A stretch of DNA of 64,000 nucleotides from Pseudohongiella sp. GTDB taxonomy: Bacteria > Pseudomonadota > Gammaproteobacteria > Pseudomonadales > Pseudohongiellaceae. Made by a program: the position numbers and the translations under genes. The notes beneath the pieces are model-generated. The model did not search any database. It saw only the letters and a list, made by a program, of their open reading frames with translations, and was not told the DNA's origin. Positions 57,334 to 64,000 of the stretch are shown here, piece after piece; position 1 is the first letter of the stretch; each line of letters opens with the position of its first letter. The stretch spans positions 164,317 to 228,316 of the forward strand of contig NZ_DRFV01000010.1 in NCBI RefSeq assembly GCF_011050365.1, read 5' to 3'.

Positions 57334-58464
57334 TCAGCCAACCAGCTGGATAAGTACACCGGCGGCGACGGCCGAACCAATAACACCCGCCACATTGGGC
57401 CCCATGGCGTGCATCAACAGGAAGTTGTGGGGATTGGCCTCAGTACCCAGACGATTGGCAACACGTGCCGCCATGGGTACGGCGGATACGCCGGCCGCCC
57501 CGATCAACGGGTTGATCTGACTGGAGGAAACAAAGTTCATCAGCTTGGCCATCAGCACGCCCGCTGCAGTACCAATGGAGAAGGCAACGATCCCCAAAGC
57601 CAGGACACCCAGGGTACTGGGCACCAGAAACTGGTCGGCGATAAGCTTGGAACCGACGGCCAGCCCCAGCATGATAGTCACAATATTGATCAGCGCGTTT
57701 TGTGCGGTCTTGGTCAGACGATCGACCACACCACACTCTTTCATCAGGTTACCGAAGCAGAACATGCCCAAAAGCGGCGCCGCACTCGGTATCACCAGTG
57801 CGACCAGTATCAGCAATACCAGCGGAAACAGGATTTTCTCACGCTGCGACACCACACGAAGCTGGGACATTTCGATACGACGCTCTTTCTCTGTCGTCAA
57901 CGCCCGCATGATGGGAGGCTGAATCAATGGTACCAGAGCCATATAGGAATACGCCGAGACCGCGATCGCCCCCAGTAGTTCCGGCGCCAGAATGCCGGCA
58001 ACATAAATTGCCGTCGGCCCGTCAGCACCTCCGATAATCCCGATAGCTGCAGCCTGCTGCAAGCTGAAGTCGAACCAGCCCAGATCAGTGAAAAACAGCG
58101 CTCCAAGGACGGTAGCAAAAATGCCGAACTGGGCCGCTGCTCCCAACAACAGGGTTTTCGGGTTTGCGAGCAATGGACCGAAATCGGTCATGGACCCAAC
58201 ACCGAGGAAGATCAGTAACGGGAAAATGCCTGTTTCCAGGCCAATCGAGTAAAACTGCGCCAGTACCCCCTGGCCTACTGCGATGTCGACCCCCGGGATA
58301 TTGGCCAGCATGCCACCGAAGCCTATCGGCAGCAGCAACAAAGGCTCAAACTTTTTTGCAATCGCCAGATAGATCAGGCCGATGCTGACCAGAATCATGA
58401 CGAATTGCTTGGGTTCGATCTGATACACACCGGTCGCGTGCCAGAGCTCAATCAATTGATCCAT
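57334..58464 (-). CDS. oadB: Oxaloacetate decarboxylase sodium pump, beta subunit
   Basis: The integral membrane part that decarboxylates biotin-bound carboxyl groups and exports Na+. The 376-residue protein has [40 protein letters not shown] (with the Na+-site Asp), and [21 protein letters not shown] (quoted in part). It sits 5 bp after oadA. The C-terminus ends [10 protein letters not shown]. Confidence 0.95.
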   Translation of the reverse strand: MDQLIELWHATGVYQIEPKQFVMILVSIGLIYLAIAKKFEPLLLLPIGFGGMLANIPGVDIAVGQGVLAQFYSIGLETGIFPLLIFLGVGSMTDFGPLLANPKTLLLGAAAQFGIFATVLGALFFTDLGWFDFSLQQAAAIGIIGGADGPTAIYVAGILAPELLGAIAVSAYSYMALVPLIQPPIMRALTTEKERRIEMSQLRVVSQREKILFPLVLLILVALVIPSAAPLLGMFCFGNLMKECGVVDRLTKTAQNALINIVTIMLGLAVGSKLIADQFLVPSTLGVLALGIVAFSIGTAAGVLMAKLMNFVSSSQINPLIGAAGVSAVPMAARVANRLGTEANPHNFLLMHAMGPNVAGVIGSAVAAGVLIQLVG

Positions 58465-58469
58465 GCTGT

Positions 58470-60278
58470 TTACTCCAGAGTCACCAGGGCATCGCCTGCG
58501 TTGACGCTTTCTCCCTCATCCACATGGACTGTTCGTACGACACCTGCGCGGTTGCTACGTATCTCTGTTTCCATTTTCATGGCTTCGAGAACCAGCAACA
58601 CATCACCATCTGCTACGTCCGAACCTTCGGTAGCAACGATGCGGTACACACTGCCTGACAACGGCGCCTTGATGTCGTGACCTTCTCCCCTCGTTTGCGC
58701 GGATGGCGAGTCGGGCTGCCCGGCTTTGGCGGTTTCTTTCATCTCGGTAACGTCACCGCCAGCGCTGACCTTGACCACGTAGCTCTTGCCATCCACTTCC
58801 ACCGTGTAAACACCATCCTGCGACTGACCGGACTGCGCCTTGGCTGGCAGTGCACTGGACGGCGATTGCGGTTGAGCAGATTCCGCCTCCGGCGCCGGTT
58901 CGAAGGCATCCGGATTGTTGCGGTTCTGGAAGAACTTCAGTGCTGGCTGCGGAAACAAGGCGTAAGTCAGCGTGTCATCAATATCATTCTCCAGCGCAAA
59001 ACCCTTTTCGCTGGCGATGCCGGACAATTCTTCCTTCAGTCGATCAAACTCGGGGGTCAACAGATCGGCCGGTCGACAGGTTATCGGCTCTTTTCCTGCC
59101 AGCACTCTCGTCCGCAGCTCGGCATTGACCGGGGCCGGCGTGGCACCATATTCACCTTTCAACACGCCTTCGGTTTCCCTGGTGATGTTCTTGTATCGCT
59201 CACCACCCAGAACATTCAGCACTGCCTGTGTGCCGACAATTTGTGAGGTAGGCGTCACCAAAGGAATGAAACCCAGATCCTCGCGTACCTTGGGGATCTC
59301 TTCCAGCACCTCGTCCAGCCGGTCGGTGGCCTTCTGTTCACGCAACTGGTTTTCCAGATTTGTCAGCATGCCACCAGGGACCTGCGCAACCAGAATGCGT
59401 GAATCGATACCTTTCAGTGCTCCTTCAAAACGCGCGTATTTTTTGCGGATTTCCCGGAAATAAGACGCTATTTCTTCCAGCAGTTGAATATCAAGACCGG
59501 TGGCACGCTCAGTCCCGTCGAGCATCGCCACCATGGTTTCTGTTGGCGTGTGGCCATAGGTGAGACTCATTGAAGAAATGGCAGTGTCCAGGTTATCGAT
59601 ACCCGCCTCCACGGCCTTGATGTACGTTGCCGTAGACAGGCCCGTCGTCGCATGACACTGCATGTGCACGGGTATGGAAATCGTTTTCTTCAGCCCGGTG
59701 ATAAGCTCGTATGCGGTATACGGCGCGAGCAGCCCGGCCATATCCTTGATGCAAAGCGAGTCCGCGCCCATATCTTCGATTTCACGCGCCATACTCAGCC
59801 AGGAGTCGATGGTATGAACCGGACTGATCGTGTAGGCCATGGTGCCTTGAGCGTGGCGCTCCTGCTTTTTTACCGCCTTGATGGCGCGTCCGAGATTGCG
59901 GGTATCATTCATCGCGTCAAACACGCGGAACACATCAACACCGTTGACCGCGGCCCGTTCAACGAAGCGGTCTACGATGTCATCGGCATAATGTCGGTAA
60001 CCGAGAATATTCTGGCCGCGGAACAGCATCTGCTGAGGCGTATTAGGCATGGCCTCCTTCAGCTTGCGAATCCGCTCCCAGGGATCCTCACCGAGATACC
60101 GTATGCAGGCATCAAAAGTAGCCCCACCCCATGACTCCACAGCCCAAAAGCCGACCTTGTCGAGTTTCTCAGCAATGGGCAACATATCATCCAGCCGGAA
60201 CCTTGTTGCCAGCAATGATTGGTGTGCGTCTCGCAGAATTACATCGGTTATGCCTAGCGGCTTTTTAATATCACTCAT
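58470..60278 (-). CDS. oadA: Oxaloacetate decarboxylase, alpha subunit
   Basis: A cytoplasmic 602-residue biotin enzyme. The carboxyltransferase domain has [36 protein letters not shown] and [19 protein letters not shown], with metal ligands His and Asp. An Ala/Pro/Gln linker leads to the biotinyl domain with [11 protein letters not shown] (biotin Lys). ATG 60278 is preferred over GTG 60284 because the Shine-Dalgarno AAGGGCGAG is better placed. It runs in the order oadG-oadA-oadB. Confidence 0.96.
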   Translation of the reverse strand: MSDIKKPLGITDVILRDAHQSLLATRFRLDDMLPIAEKLDKVGFWAVESWGGATFDACIRYLGEDPWERIRKLKEAMPNTPQQMLFRGQNILGYRHYADDIVDRFVERAAVNGVDVFRVFDAMNDTRNLGRAIKAVKKQERHAQGTMAYTISPVHTIDSWLSMAREIEDMGADSLCIKDMAGLLAPYTAYELITGLKKTISIPVHMQCHATTGLSTATYIKAVEAGIDNLDTAISSMSLTYGHTPTETMVAMLDGTERATGLDIQLLEEIASYFREIRKKYARFEGALKGIDSRILVAQVPGGMLTNLENQLREQKATDRLDEVLEEIPKVREDLGFIPLVTPTSQIVGTQAVLNVLGGERYKNITRETEGVLKGEYGATPAPVNAELRTRVLAGKEPITCRPADLLTPEFDRLKEELSGIASEKGFALENDIDDTLTYALFPQPALKFFQNRNNPDAFEPAPEAESAQPQSPSSALPAKAQSGQSQDGVYTVEVDGKSYVVKVSAGGDVTEMKETAKAGQPDSPSAQTRGEGHDIKAPLSGSVYRIVATEGSDVADGDVLLVLEAMKMETEIRSNRAGVVRTVHVDEGESVNAGDALVTLE

Positions 60279-60379
60279 GGACACTCGCCCTTCTTGTTAT
60301 TTCGTTGCGCAGCATAAAGCCCGGCGCAACATGATTCCCCAAAAAACGCATGCCGCAAAAATCGAACGGCCGCAGTGTA

Positions 60380-60646
60380 TTAATCGTCAGCGCCAGAACG
60401 GTGCTGTCGTATCGCCGCGCTGATAACGGCAACCAGTTTCGTCTGTTCCGTGTCGGCAGAAGGCGAACGTTGCGCCGGCTTTTTGCCGGCACTGCGCCTG
60501 GGTAGCACAGGCGCCGGCGCAGGCAGGTAGCGCCGCACCAGGCTTGACATAAAAGTGGTCAATATGACCAGTAAAATCAGGAAGATAAAAACAAAGCCCA
60601 TACCATAGAGGGCAAGGTTGAAACCAGAAATAATCAGTTCAGACAT
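60380..60646 (-). CDS. oadG: Oxaloacetate decarboxylase, gamma subunit
   Basis: An 88-residue small subunit with one membrane helix (LALYGMGFVFIFLILLVILT), followed by a Pro-rich basic tail that contacts OadA. The C-terminus ISAAIRQHRSG matches other OadG (AAIHRHR type) and coordinates zinc in known pumps. It heads the oad operon, 101 bp before oadA. Confidence 0.9.
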   Translation of the reverse strand: MSELIISGFNLALYGMGFVFIFLILLVILTTFMSSLVRRYLPAPAPVLPRRSAGKKPAQRSPSADTEQTKLVAVISAAIRQHRSGADD

Positions 60647-60676
60647 GCGATCTATCCATCTTTCTCACGATGCAGC

Positions 60677-60706
60677 ATCATACTAAATATCACCGCCCTG
60701 TGCTAA
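60677..60706 (-). promoter_or_regulatory. Candidate sigma-70 promoter for oadGAB
   Basis: On the minus strand TTAGCA (60701-60706) and TATGAT (60677-60682) with an 18-bp spacer, about 30 bp before the oadG start. Confidence 0.5.
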
Positions 60707-60817
60707 CGGCTTGTCACATGCCGGATCTAACACGACAGGGCAAACGCTGCTTGCCCCACCCTGCCTGACTTGAGTATGCTGCTGGCTACAATAATCGGAC
60801 TTACGGAAACACATGTT

Positions 60818-61393
60818 ATGGCGCTGCTAATTGCGGGACTTTTATTATTTCTGGGCATGCATACAACGGGTATATTAGCTGACGACTGGCGTCAGGGCAT
60901 TATCAGGAAACGGGGCGCGGGCACCTGGAAATTACTGTATTCAGCCGTGTCCATTGCTGGCTTCATCCTTATTGTTATCGGTTATGGCGCCGCCCGCACA
61001 GATCCTGTTTTTCTGTGGGCAGCACCGGTTTGGGCCCGTCACCTGGCGATGCCACTGACGTTGATCGCGTTTATTCTGCTGGCCGCAACCTATGTGCCGA
61101 ATAATCGCATCAAAGCGAAGCTCGGTCATCCCATGCTGGCTGCAGTCAAAATATGGGCATTCGCGCATTTGCTGGCCAACGGTACTCTGGCTGATGTGCT
61201 TTTGTTTGGCAGCTTCCTGGCATGGGCTATCGTCGGCTTTGTTGTACTGCGCCGCAGAGACCGGAGTAATGGTGTTACCAGAACCGGTGCCCTGAAAGGC
61301 GATGCGATAACACTGGTGGCCGGTGTCATAGCCTGGGCCGTTTTTGCCATGGCTCTGCATACGGCCCTGATCGGCGTCAGCCCCTTGCCATAA
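60818..61393 (+). CDS. NnrU-family membrane protein
   Basis: ATG 60818, after GGAA, gives 191 residues with about five helices and the family opening MALLIAGLLLFLGMHTTGIL. It also has RHLAMPLTLIAFILLAATY and WAFAHLLANGTLADVLLFGS with the conserved His. NnrU was named from nitrite/nitric-oxide clusters, and relatives act in respiration or isoprenoid conversion. No denitrification gene is adjacent, so the role is open. The frame extends upstream to 60770 without family similarity. Confidence 0.85.
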   Translation: MALLIAGLLLFLGMHTTGILADDWRQGIIRKRGAGTWKLLYSAVSIAGFILIVIGYGAARTDPVFLWAAPVWARHLAMPLTLIAFILLAATYVPNNRIKAKLGHPMLAAVKIWAFAHLLANGTLADVLLFGSFLAWAIVGFVVLRRRDRSNGVTRTGALKGDAITLVAGVIAWAVFAMALHTALIGVSPLP

Positions 61394-61440
61394 GACAGCT
61401 ACAGCACAACGGGCAACATCCGTATTTGCTGGAGATTGGT

Positions 61441-61464
61441 CCGGCAGCCATGCCTGGCTGCCGG
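61441..61464. terminator. Hairpin between nnrU-like gene and amtB
   Basis: A perfect 10-bp stem CCGGCAGCCA/TGGCTGCCGG with a TGCC loop, lying 17 bp past the amtB stop and 48 bp past the convergent NnrU-family stop. There is no clear T-tract on either side, so it may be a weak terminator. Confidence 0.5.
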
Positions 61465-61480
61465 ATCGCTCTCTCTGCGG

Positions 61481-62794
61481 TCACATAGAGTAGCCTTTCT
61501 CATCATGATCGCTGATATCCAGGCCCGTTTGCTCCTGCTCTTTGGTAACACGATTCCCGGAAGTGATTGCCCCCACAACCTTCATCAGAATAATAGTGAC
61601 AACAGCCGTGTACACGCCTGTGGCCAAAATTCCAATAACCTGAACACCAAGCTGCGAACCCATGGCCATGCCCTCTGCATAGCCATTGCCGCTGAACACA
61701 CCCAGCTCCTGTGATACAAACACTGCTGCCAGCAGCGTGCCCAGCATACCGCCGACACCGTGAACCGGGAACACATCGAGCGAGTCATCGATCCTGAGTT
61801 TATGCTTGAGGAAATTGGTGGCAAAGAAGCACAAAAACCCGCCCATGACACCAATCACCATACCACCTGCCGGTCCTACAGAGCCCGCTGCCGGTGTGAT
61901 GGTTGCCAAACCGGCAATCAGACCGGTTACCGCGCCAAGACCACTGGGCTTGCCATGACGGACCCATTCGATACACATCCAGGTTAATGCACCGGCGGCA
62001 GCGGACATATGCGTTGCGAGCAAGGCCATGCCGGCGCTACCGTTTGCCGCTAACGCGCTGCCAGCATTAAAACCGTACCAGCCGACCCACAACATACCGG
62101 CCCCGGTAATCGTCATGGTCAGATTGTGAGGGATCATCGCAGTGGTCAAAAAATCCTTGCGCTGCCCCAGCATGACGGCCATAACGACCGCGGCCACACC
62201 AGCTGTCACGTGAACCACTGTGCCACCGGCAAAATCAATCAGGCCCATCTGGTATAACCAGCCGTTGCTGTTCCAAACCCAGTGACAAACCGGAAAATAA
62301 ACCAGCGTCGACCATAAAATAACAAAGAGCATGAGCGAGGAGAATTTCATGCGTTCGGCAAATGCACCGACAATCAGCGCGGGTGTAATAATCGCAAACG
62401 TCATCTGAAAAGCAGCGAACAGGGGCTCGGGGATATCACCCCACAGTGAGTCCACGGTAATGCCGGCAAAGAATGCCTTGCTCAATCCCCCCCACCAACC
62501 ACCTTCGGCAGGCCCAAAGGCGATACTATAACCATACAAAAGCCAGAGTATGGAAATGACTGCAGCAATGGAGAAACACTGCATCAGCACCGACAGCACG
62601 TTTTTGCTACGCACCAGGCCAGCATAAAATAATGATAGACCCGGCACGGTCATAAAGAGGACCAGGGCAGTAGCAGTCAGGATCCAGGCCGTGTTGGCAC
62701 CATTAAGGTCATCCTGAGCAAAAGTCAACGCAGGAAACAGACTCAAAGCAAGCGCGACGAACATAGTTGATTTTATTGTTTTGAACTTAAACAT
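61481..62794 (-). CDS. amtB: Ammonium transporter AmtB
   Basis: A trimeric inner-membrane channel for ammonium. The 437-residue protein has a cleavable signal (MFVALALSLFPALTFA) and 11 helices. The first pore His is in GGTVVHVTAGVAAVVMAVML and the second in VHGVGGMLGTLLAAVF. TALVLFMTVPGLSLFYAGLV and VGWYGFNAGSALAANGSAG are also typical. GlnK, 45 bp upstream in the same operon, blocks the channel when nitrogen is plentiful. Confidence 0.96.
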   Translation of the reverse strand: MFKFKTIKSTMFVALALSLFPALTFAQDDLNGANTAWILTATALVLFMTVPGLSLFYAGLVRSKNVLSVLMQCFSIAAVISILWLLYGYSIAFGPAEGGWWGGLSKAFFAGITVDSLWGDIPEPLFAAFQMTFAIITPALIVGAFAERMKFSSLMLFVILWSTLVYFPVCHWVWNSNGWLYQMGLIDFAGGTVVHVTAGVAAVVMAVMLGQRKDFLTTAMIPHNLTMTITGAGMLWVGWYGFNAGSALAANGSAGMALLATHMSAAAGALTWMCIEWVRHGKPSGLGAVTGLIAGLATITPAAGSVGPAGGMVIGVMGGFLCFFATNFLKHKLRIDDSLDVFPVHGVGGMLGTLLAAVFVSQELGVFSGNGYAEGMAMGSQLGVQVIGILATGVYTAVVTIILMKVVGAITSGNRVTKEQEQTGLDISDHDEKGYSM

Positions 62795-62839
62795 AATTAG
62801 TATTTTCCGTATCAGAAGCCAAGATTAGAGGGTCGATGC

Positions 62840-63196
<357 letters not shown>

Positions 63197-63269
63197 TCAT
63201 TTAACCCCGTTCGGCCAAATGTCATTCTTTTAGTTATTGTGCACAGTCCGCTGCCCGGTGGTGCGATTT

Positions 63270-63285
63270 GGCAGGGTGAATACCA
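63270..63285 (-). promoter_or_regulatory. Candidate sigma-54 promoter for glnK-amtB
   Basis: On the minus strand TGGTATTCACCCTGCC has the invariant GG and GC separated by 10 bp, as needed for the -24/-12 elements (consensus TGGCACG-N4-TTGCA). It lies about 90 bp before the glnK start. Confidence 0.55.
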
Positions 63286-63331
63286 AAACGCACGATCGAC
63301 GCACCAGATGCGGTCGCTTTTCGCGTTACAA

Positions 63332-63346
63332 GCACTTTTTTAGTGC
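63332..63346. promoter_or_regulatory. NtrC-type enhancer site
   Basis: GCAC-TTTTTTA-GTGC, a palindrome of the form GCAC-N7-GTGC with an A/T-rich centre, matching the NtrC consensus. It lies about 47 bp upstream of the sigma-54 element. A weaker partial match (GCACCAGATGCGGTC) is at 63301-63315. Confidence 0.65.
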
Positions 63347-63567
63347 ATTTGGCGGACCAAATACGTCATTTTGCGTATATAACCGATCGCCGACATATAG
63401 CAGCAAAATTCGGGCCTGATTCAAAAACCAGAAGATTTAAACCTTATTTTATTGTTTTACATAGCTTTGTTTTAGCAGCAGGCGACTTGGAGGGAATTCT
63501 TACAGCCGACAGGAATGTGCTTTTATGGTGCAATCACATGAACTGCCAAAGCACAAATTTAAGGCAC

Positions 63568-63606
63568 AAAAAAAGGGCCATCCCAATGGGGATGGCCCTT
63601 TTCGCT
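63568..63606. terminator. Bidirectional rho-independent terminator
   Basis: AAAGGGCCATCCC pairs with GGGATGGCCCTTT around an AAT-type loop, with A-tract on one side and T-tract on the other. It can stop read-through from the rRNA operon on the minus strand and isolate the glnK control region. Confidence 0.9.
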
Positions 63607-63850
63607 TTTTGATGCCTGACAAAACGGCAGGACAGCCGTTTTGCACAGCCCCCGGGCTGCCCGCAGGGCGAGGGCCAGGGAAGGCCCGAGTTCCTAAACG
63701 GCAGGACTGACGTTTTGGACAGCCGCAGGCTGCCCCGTAGGGGCGAGGGGCAGGACCGGTTTTTGCTCCTGCAAAACCGGCACTTCCGCCATCCCTGGCG
63801 GTCGGACGGGCCGAGTTCCTATGTCCGTCGGACTTTGGCAGGCTTTCCAG
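63607..63850. repeat. Degenerate tandem hairpin repeat beside the rRNA operon
   Basis: Two related units lie head to tail. Each begins AAACGGCAGGAC (63622 and 63696), continues with a CAGCC...GGCTGCCC hairpin and GGGCGAGGG-like tract, and ends CCGAGTTCCTA (63686 and 63811). Unit lengths are about 75 and 125 nt; a partial third unit seems to start after 63821. Internal hairpins are at 63621-63642 and 63756-63780. No protein is supported here. Confidence 0.65.
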
Positions 63851-63856
63851 TGGCGC

Positions 63857-63893
63857 AAAAAAAATCCCCGGCCTCTTTCGAGACCGGGGATTT
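63857..63893 (-). terminator. rRNA operon terminator
   Basis: On the minus strand AATCCCCGGTCTC pairs with GAGGCCGGGGATT with one internal mismatch, followed by eight T residues, starting 11 nt beyond the 5S rRNA 3' end. Confidence 0.92.
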
Positions 63894-63903
63894 TCCCATT
63901 TAA

Positions 63904-64000
63904 ATGCCTGACAATGTCCTACTCTCACATGGGGAGACCCCACACTACCATCGGCGCTGAGTACTTTCACTTCTGAGTTCGGGATGGGATCAGGTGGTTC
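63904..64000 (-). rRNA. rrf: 5S ribosomal RNA, 3' portion (runs off window)
   Basis: The minus strand reads GAACCACCTGATCCCATCCC, then GAACTCAGAAGTGAAA and the 3' end GAGAGTAGGACATTGTCAGG, all conserved 5S rRNA segments. About 97 of roughly 116-120 nt are present; the 5' end and the rest of the rRNA operon lie beyond the right edge. Confidence 0.96.

Noticed and set aside
63500..63970. 156-residue open frame on the minus strand
   Set aside because: Begins inside 5S rRNA and crosses the rRNA terminator and the hairpin repeats, so it cannot be a gene.

Overview
The window is a GC-rich stretch of a gammaproteobacterial chromosome. Evidence is the ubiquinone route (chorismate lyase, IspB, ETF:quinone oxidoreductase), a proteobacterial PhoB/PhoR/PhoU/PPK set, EfpL, a UUG-initiated rpsT, and an OadGAB sodium pump, with short intergenic gaps and many convergent pairs. 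A free-living, possibly marine, aerobic heterotroph fits, but genus cannot be fixed from sequence alone. Almost all of it is core genome: I see no phage, insertion sequence, CRISPR array or tRNA. A partial 5S rRNA, the end of an rRNA operon on the minus strand, closes the right edge.

Layout. 0-6 kb: a partial Na/Pi cotransporter, then one-carbon and detoxification genes (purU, gloA, folD), an aromatic/aspartate aminotransferase, and two small exported unknowns. 6-13 kb: universal stress protein, DAHP synthase, EfpL, an exported methyltransferase-like protein, MurJ, an atypical NRAMP-family transporter and Dps. 13-18 kb: rpsT, proB-obgE, rplU-rpmA and ispB. 18-33 kb: acyl-CoA synthetase, a TPR lipoprotein, ETF-QO, an SDR39U1 epimerase, a TonB-dependent receptor, a second exported methyltransferase-like protein, a CoA-transferase, a nitroreductase, a serine hydrolase, DegQ and a membrane-anchored winged-helix regulator. 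33-43 kb: a minus-strand lipid/xenobiotic-type block (flavin amine oxidase, acyl-CoA dehydrogenase, two SDRs, a CurA-like reductase), a TonB_C-like secreted protein, a second CoA-transferase, ubiC and an OmpA-type porin. 44-50 kb: phosphate and polyphosphate control (phoB-phoR, phoU, ppk, ppx) with two recognisable Pho boxes. 50-57 kb: GT39 glycosyltransferase, chemoreceptor, ExeA-like ATPase, cysE and a PIN-PhoH ATPase. 57-63 kb: the OadGAB pump, an NnrU-family protein and amtB-glnK behind a sigma-54/NtrC-type control region.

How the genes work together: phosphate sensing (PhoR), response (PhoB), transport gating (PhoU) and storage or turnover (PPK, PPX) sit in 6 kb. Nitrogen sensing (PII) and ammonium uptake (AmtB) form one operon. 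PurU and FolD both act on folate-bound one-carbon units. IspB and UbiC supply ubiquinone, which ETF-QO reduces with electrons from acyl-CoA dehydrogenases such as the one at 34.8-36.0 kb. OadGAB expels sodium that Na-coupled carriers such as the partial Na/Pi transporter could use.

No clearly new multi-gene system was found. The least explained items are three long intergenic palindromes sharing a GGAGCCGGCTCC-like core, a degenerate tandem repeat beside the rRNA operon, two methyltransferase-fold proteins carrying export signals, an NRAMP homologue whose metal-site DPGN reads GASH, a secreted helical-repeat protein ending in a TonB_C-like domain, and a 33-residue single-helix membrane peptide.
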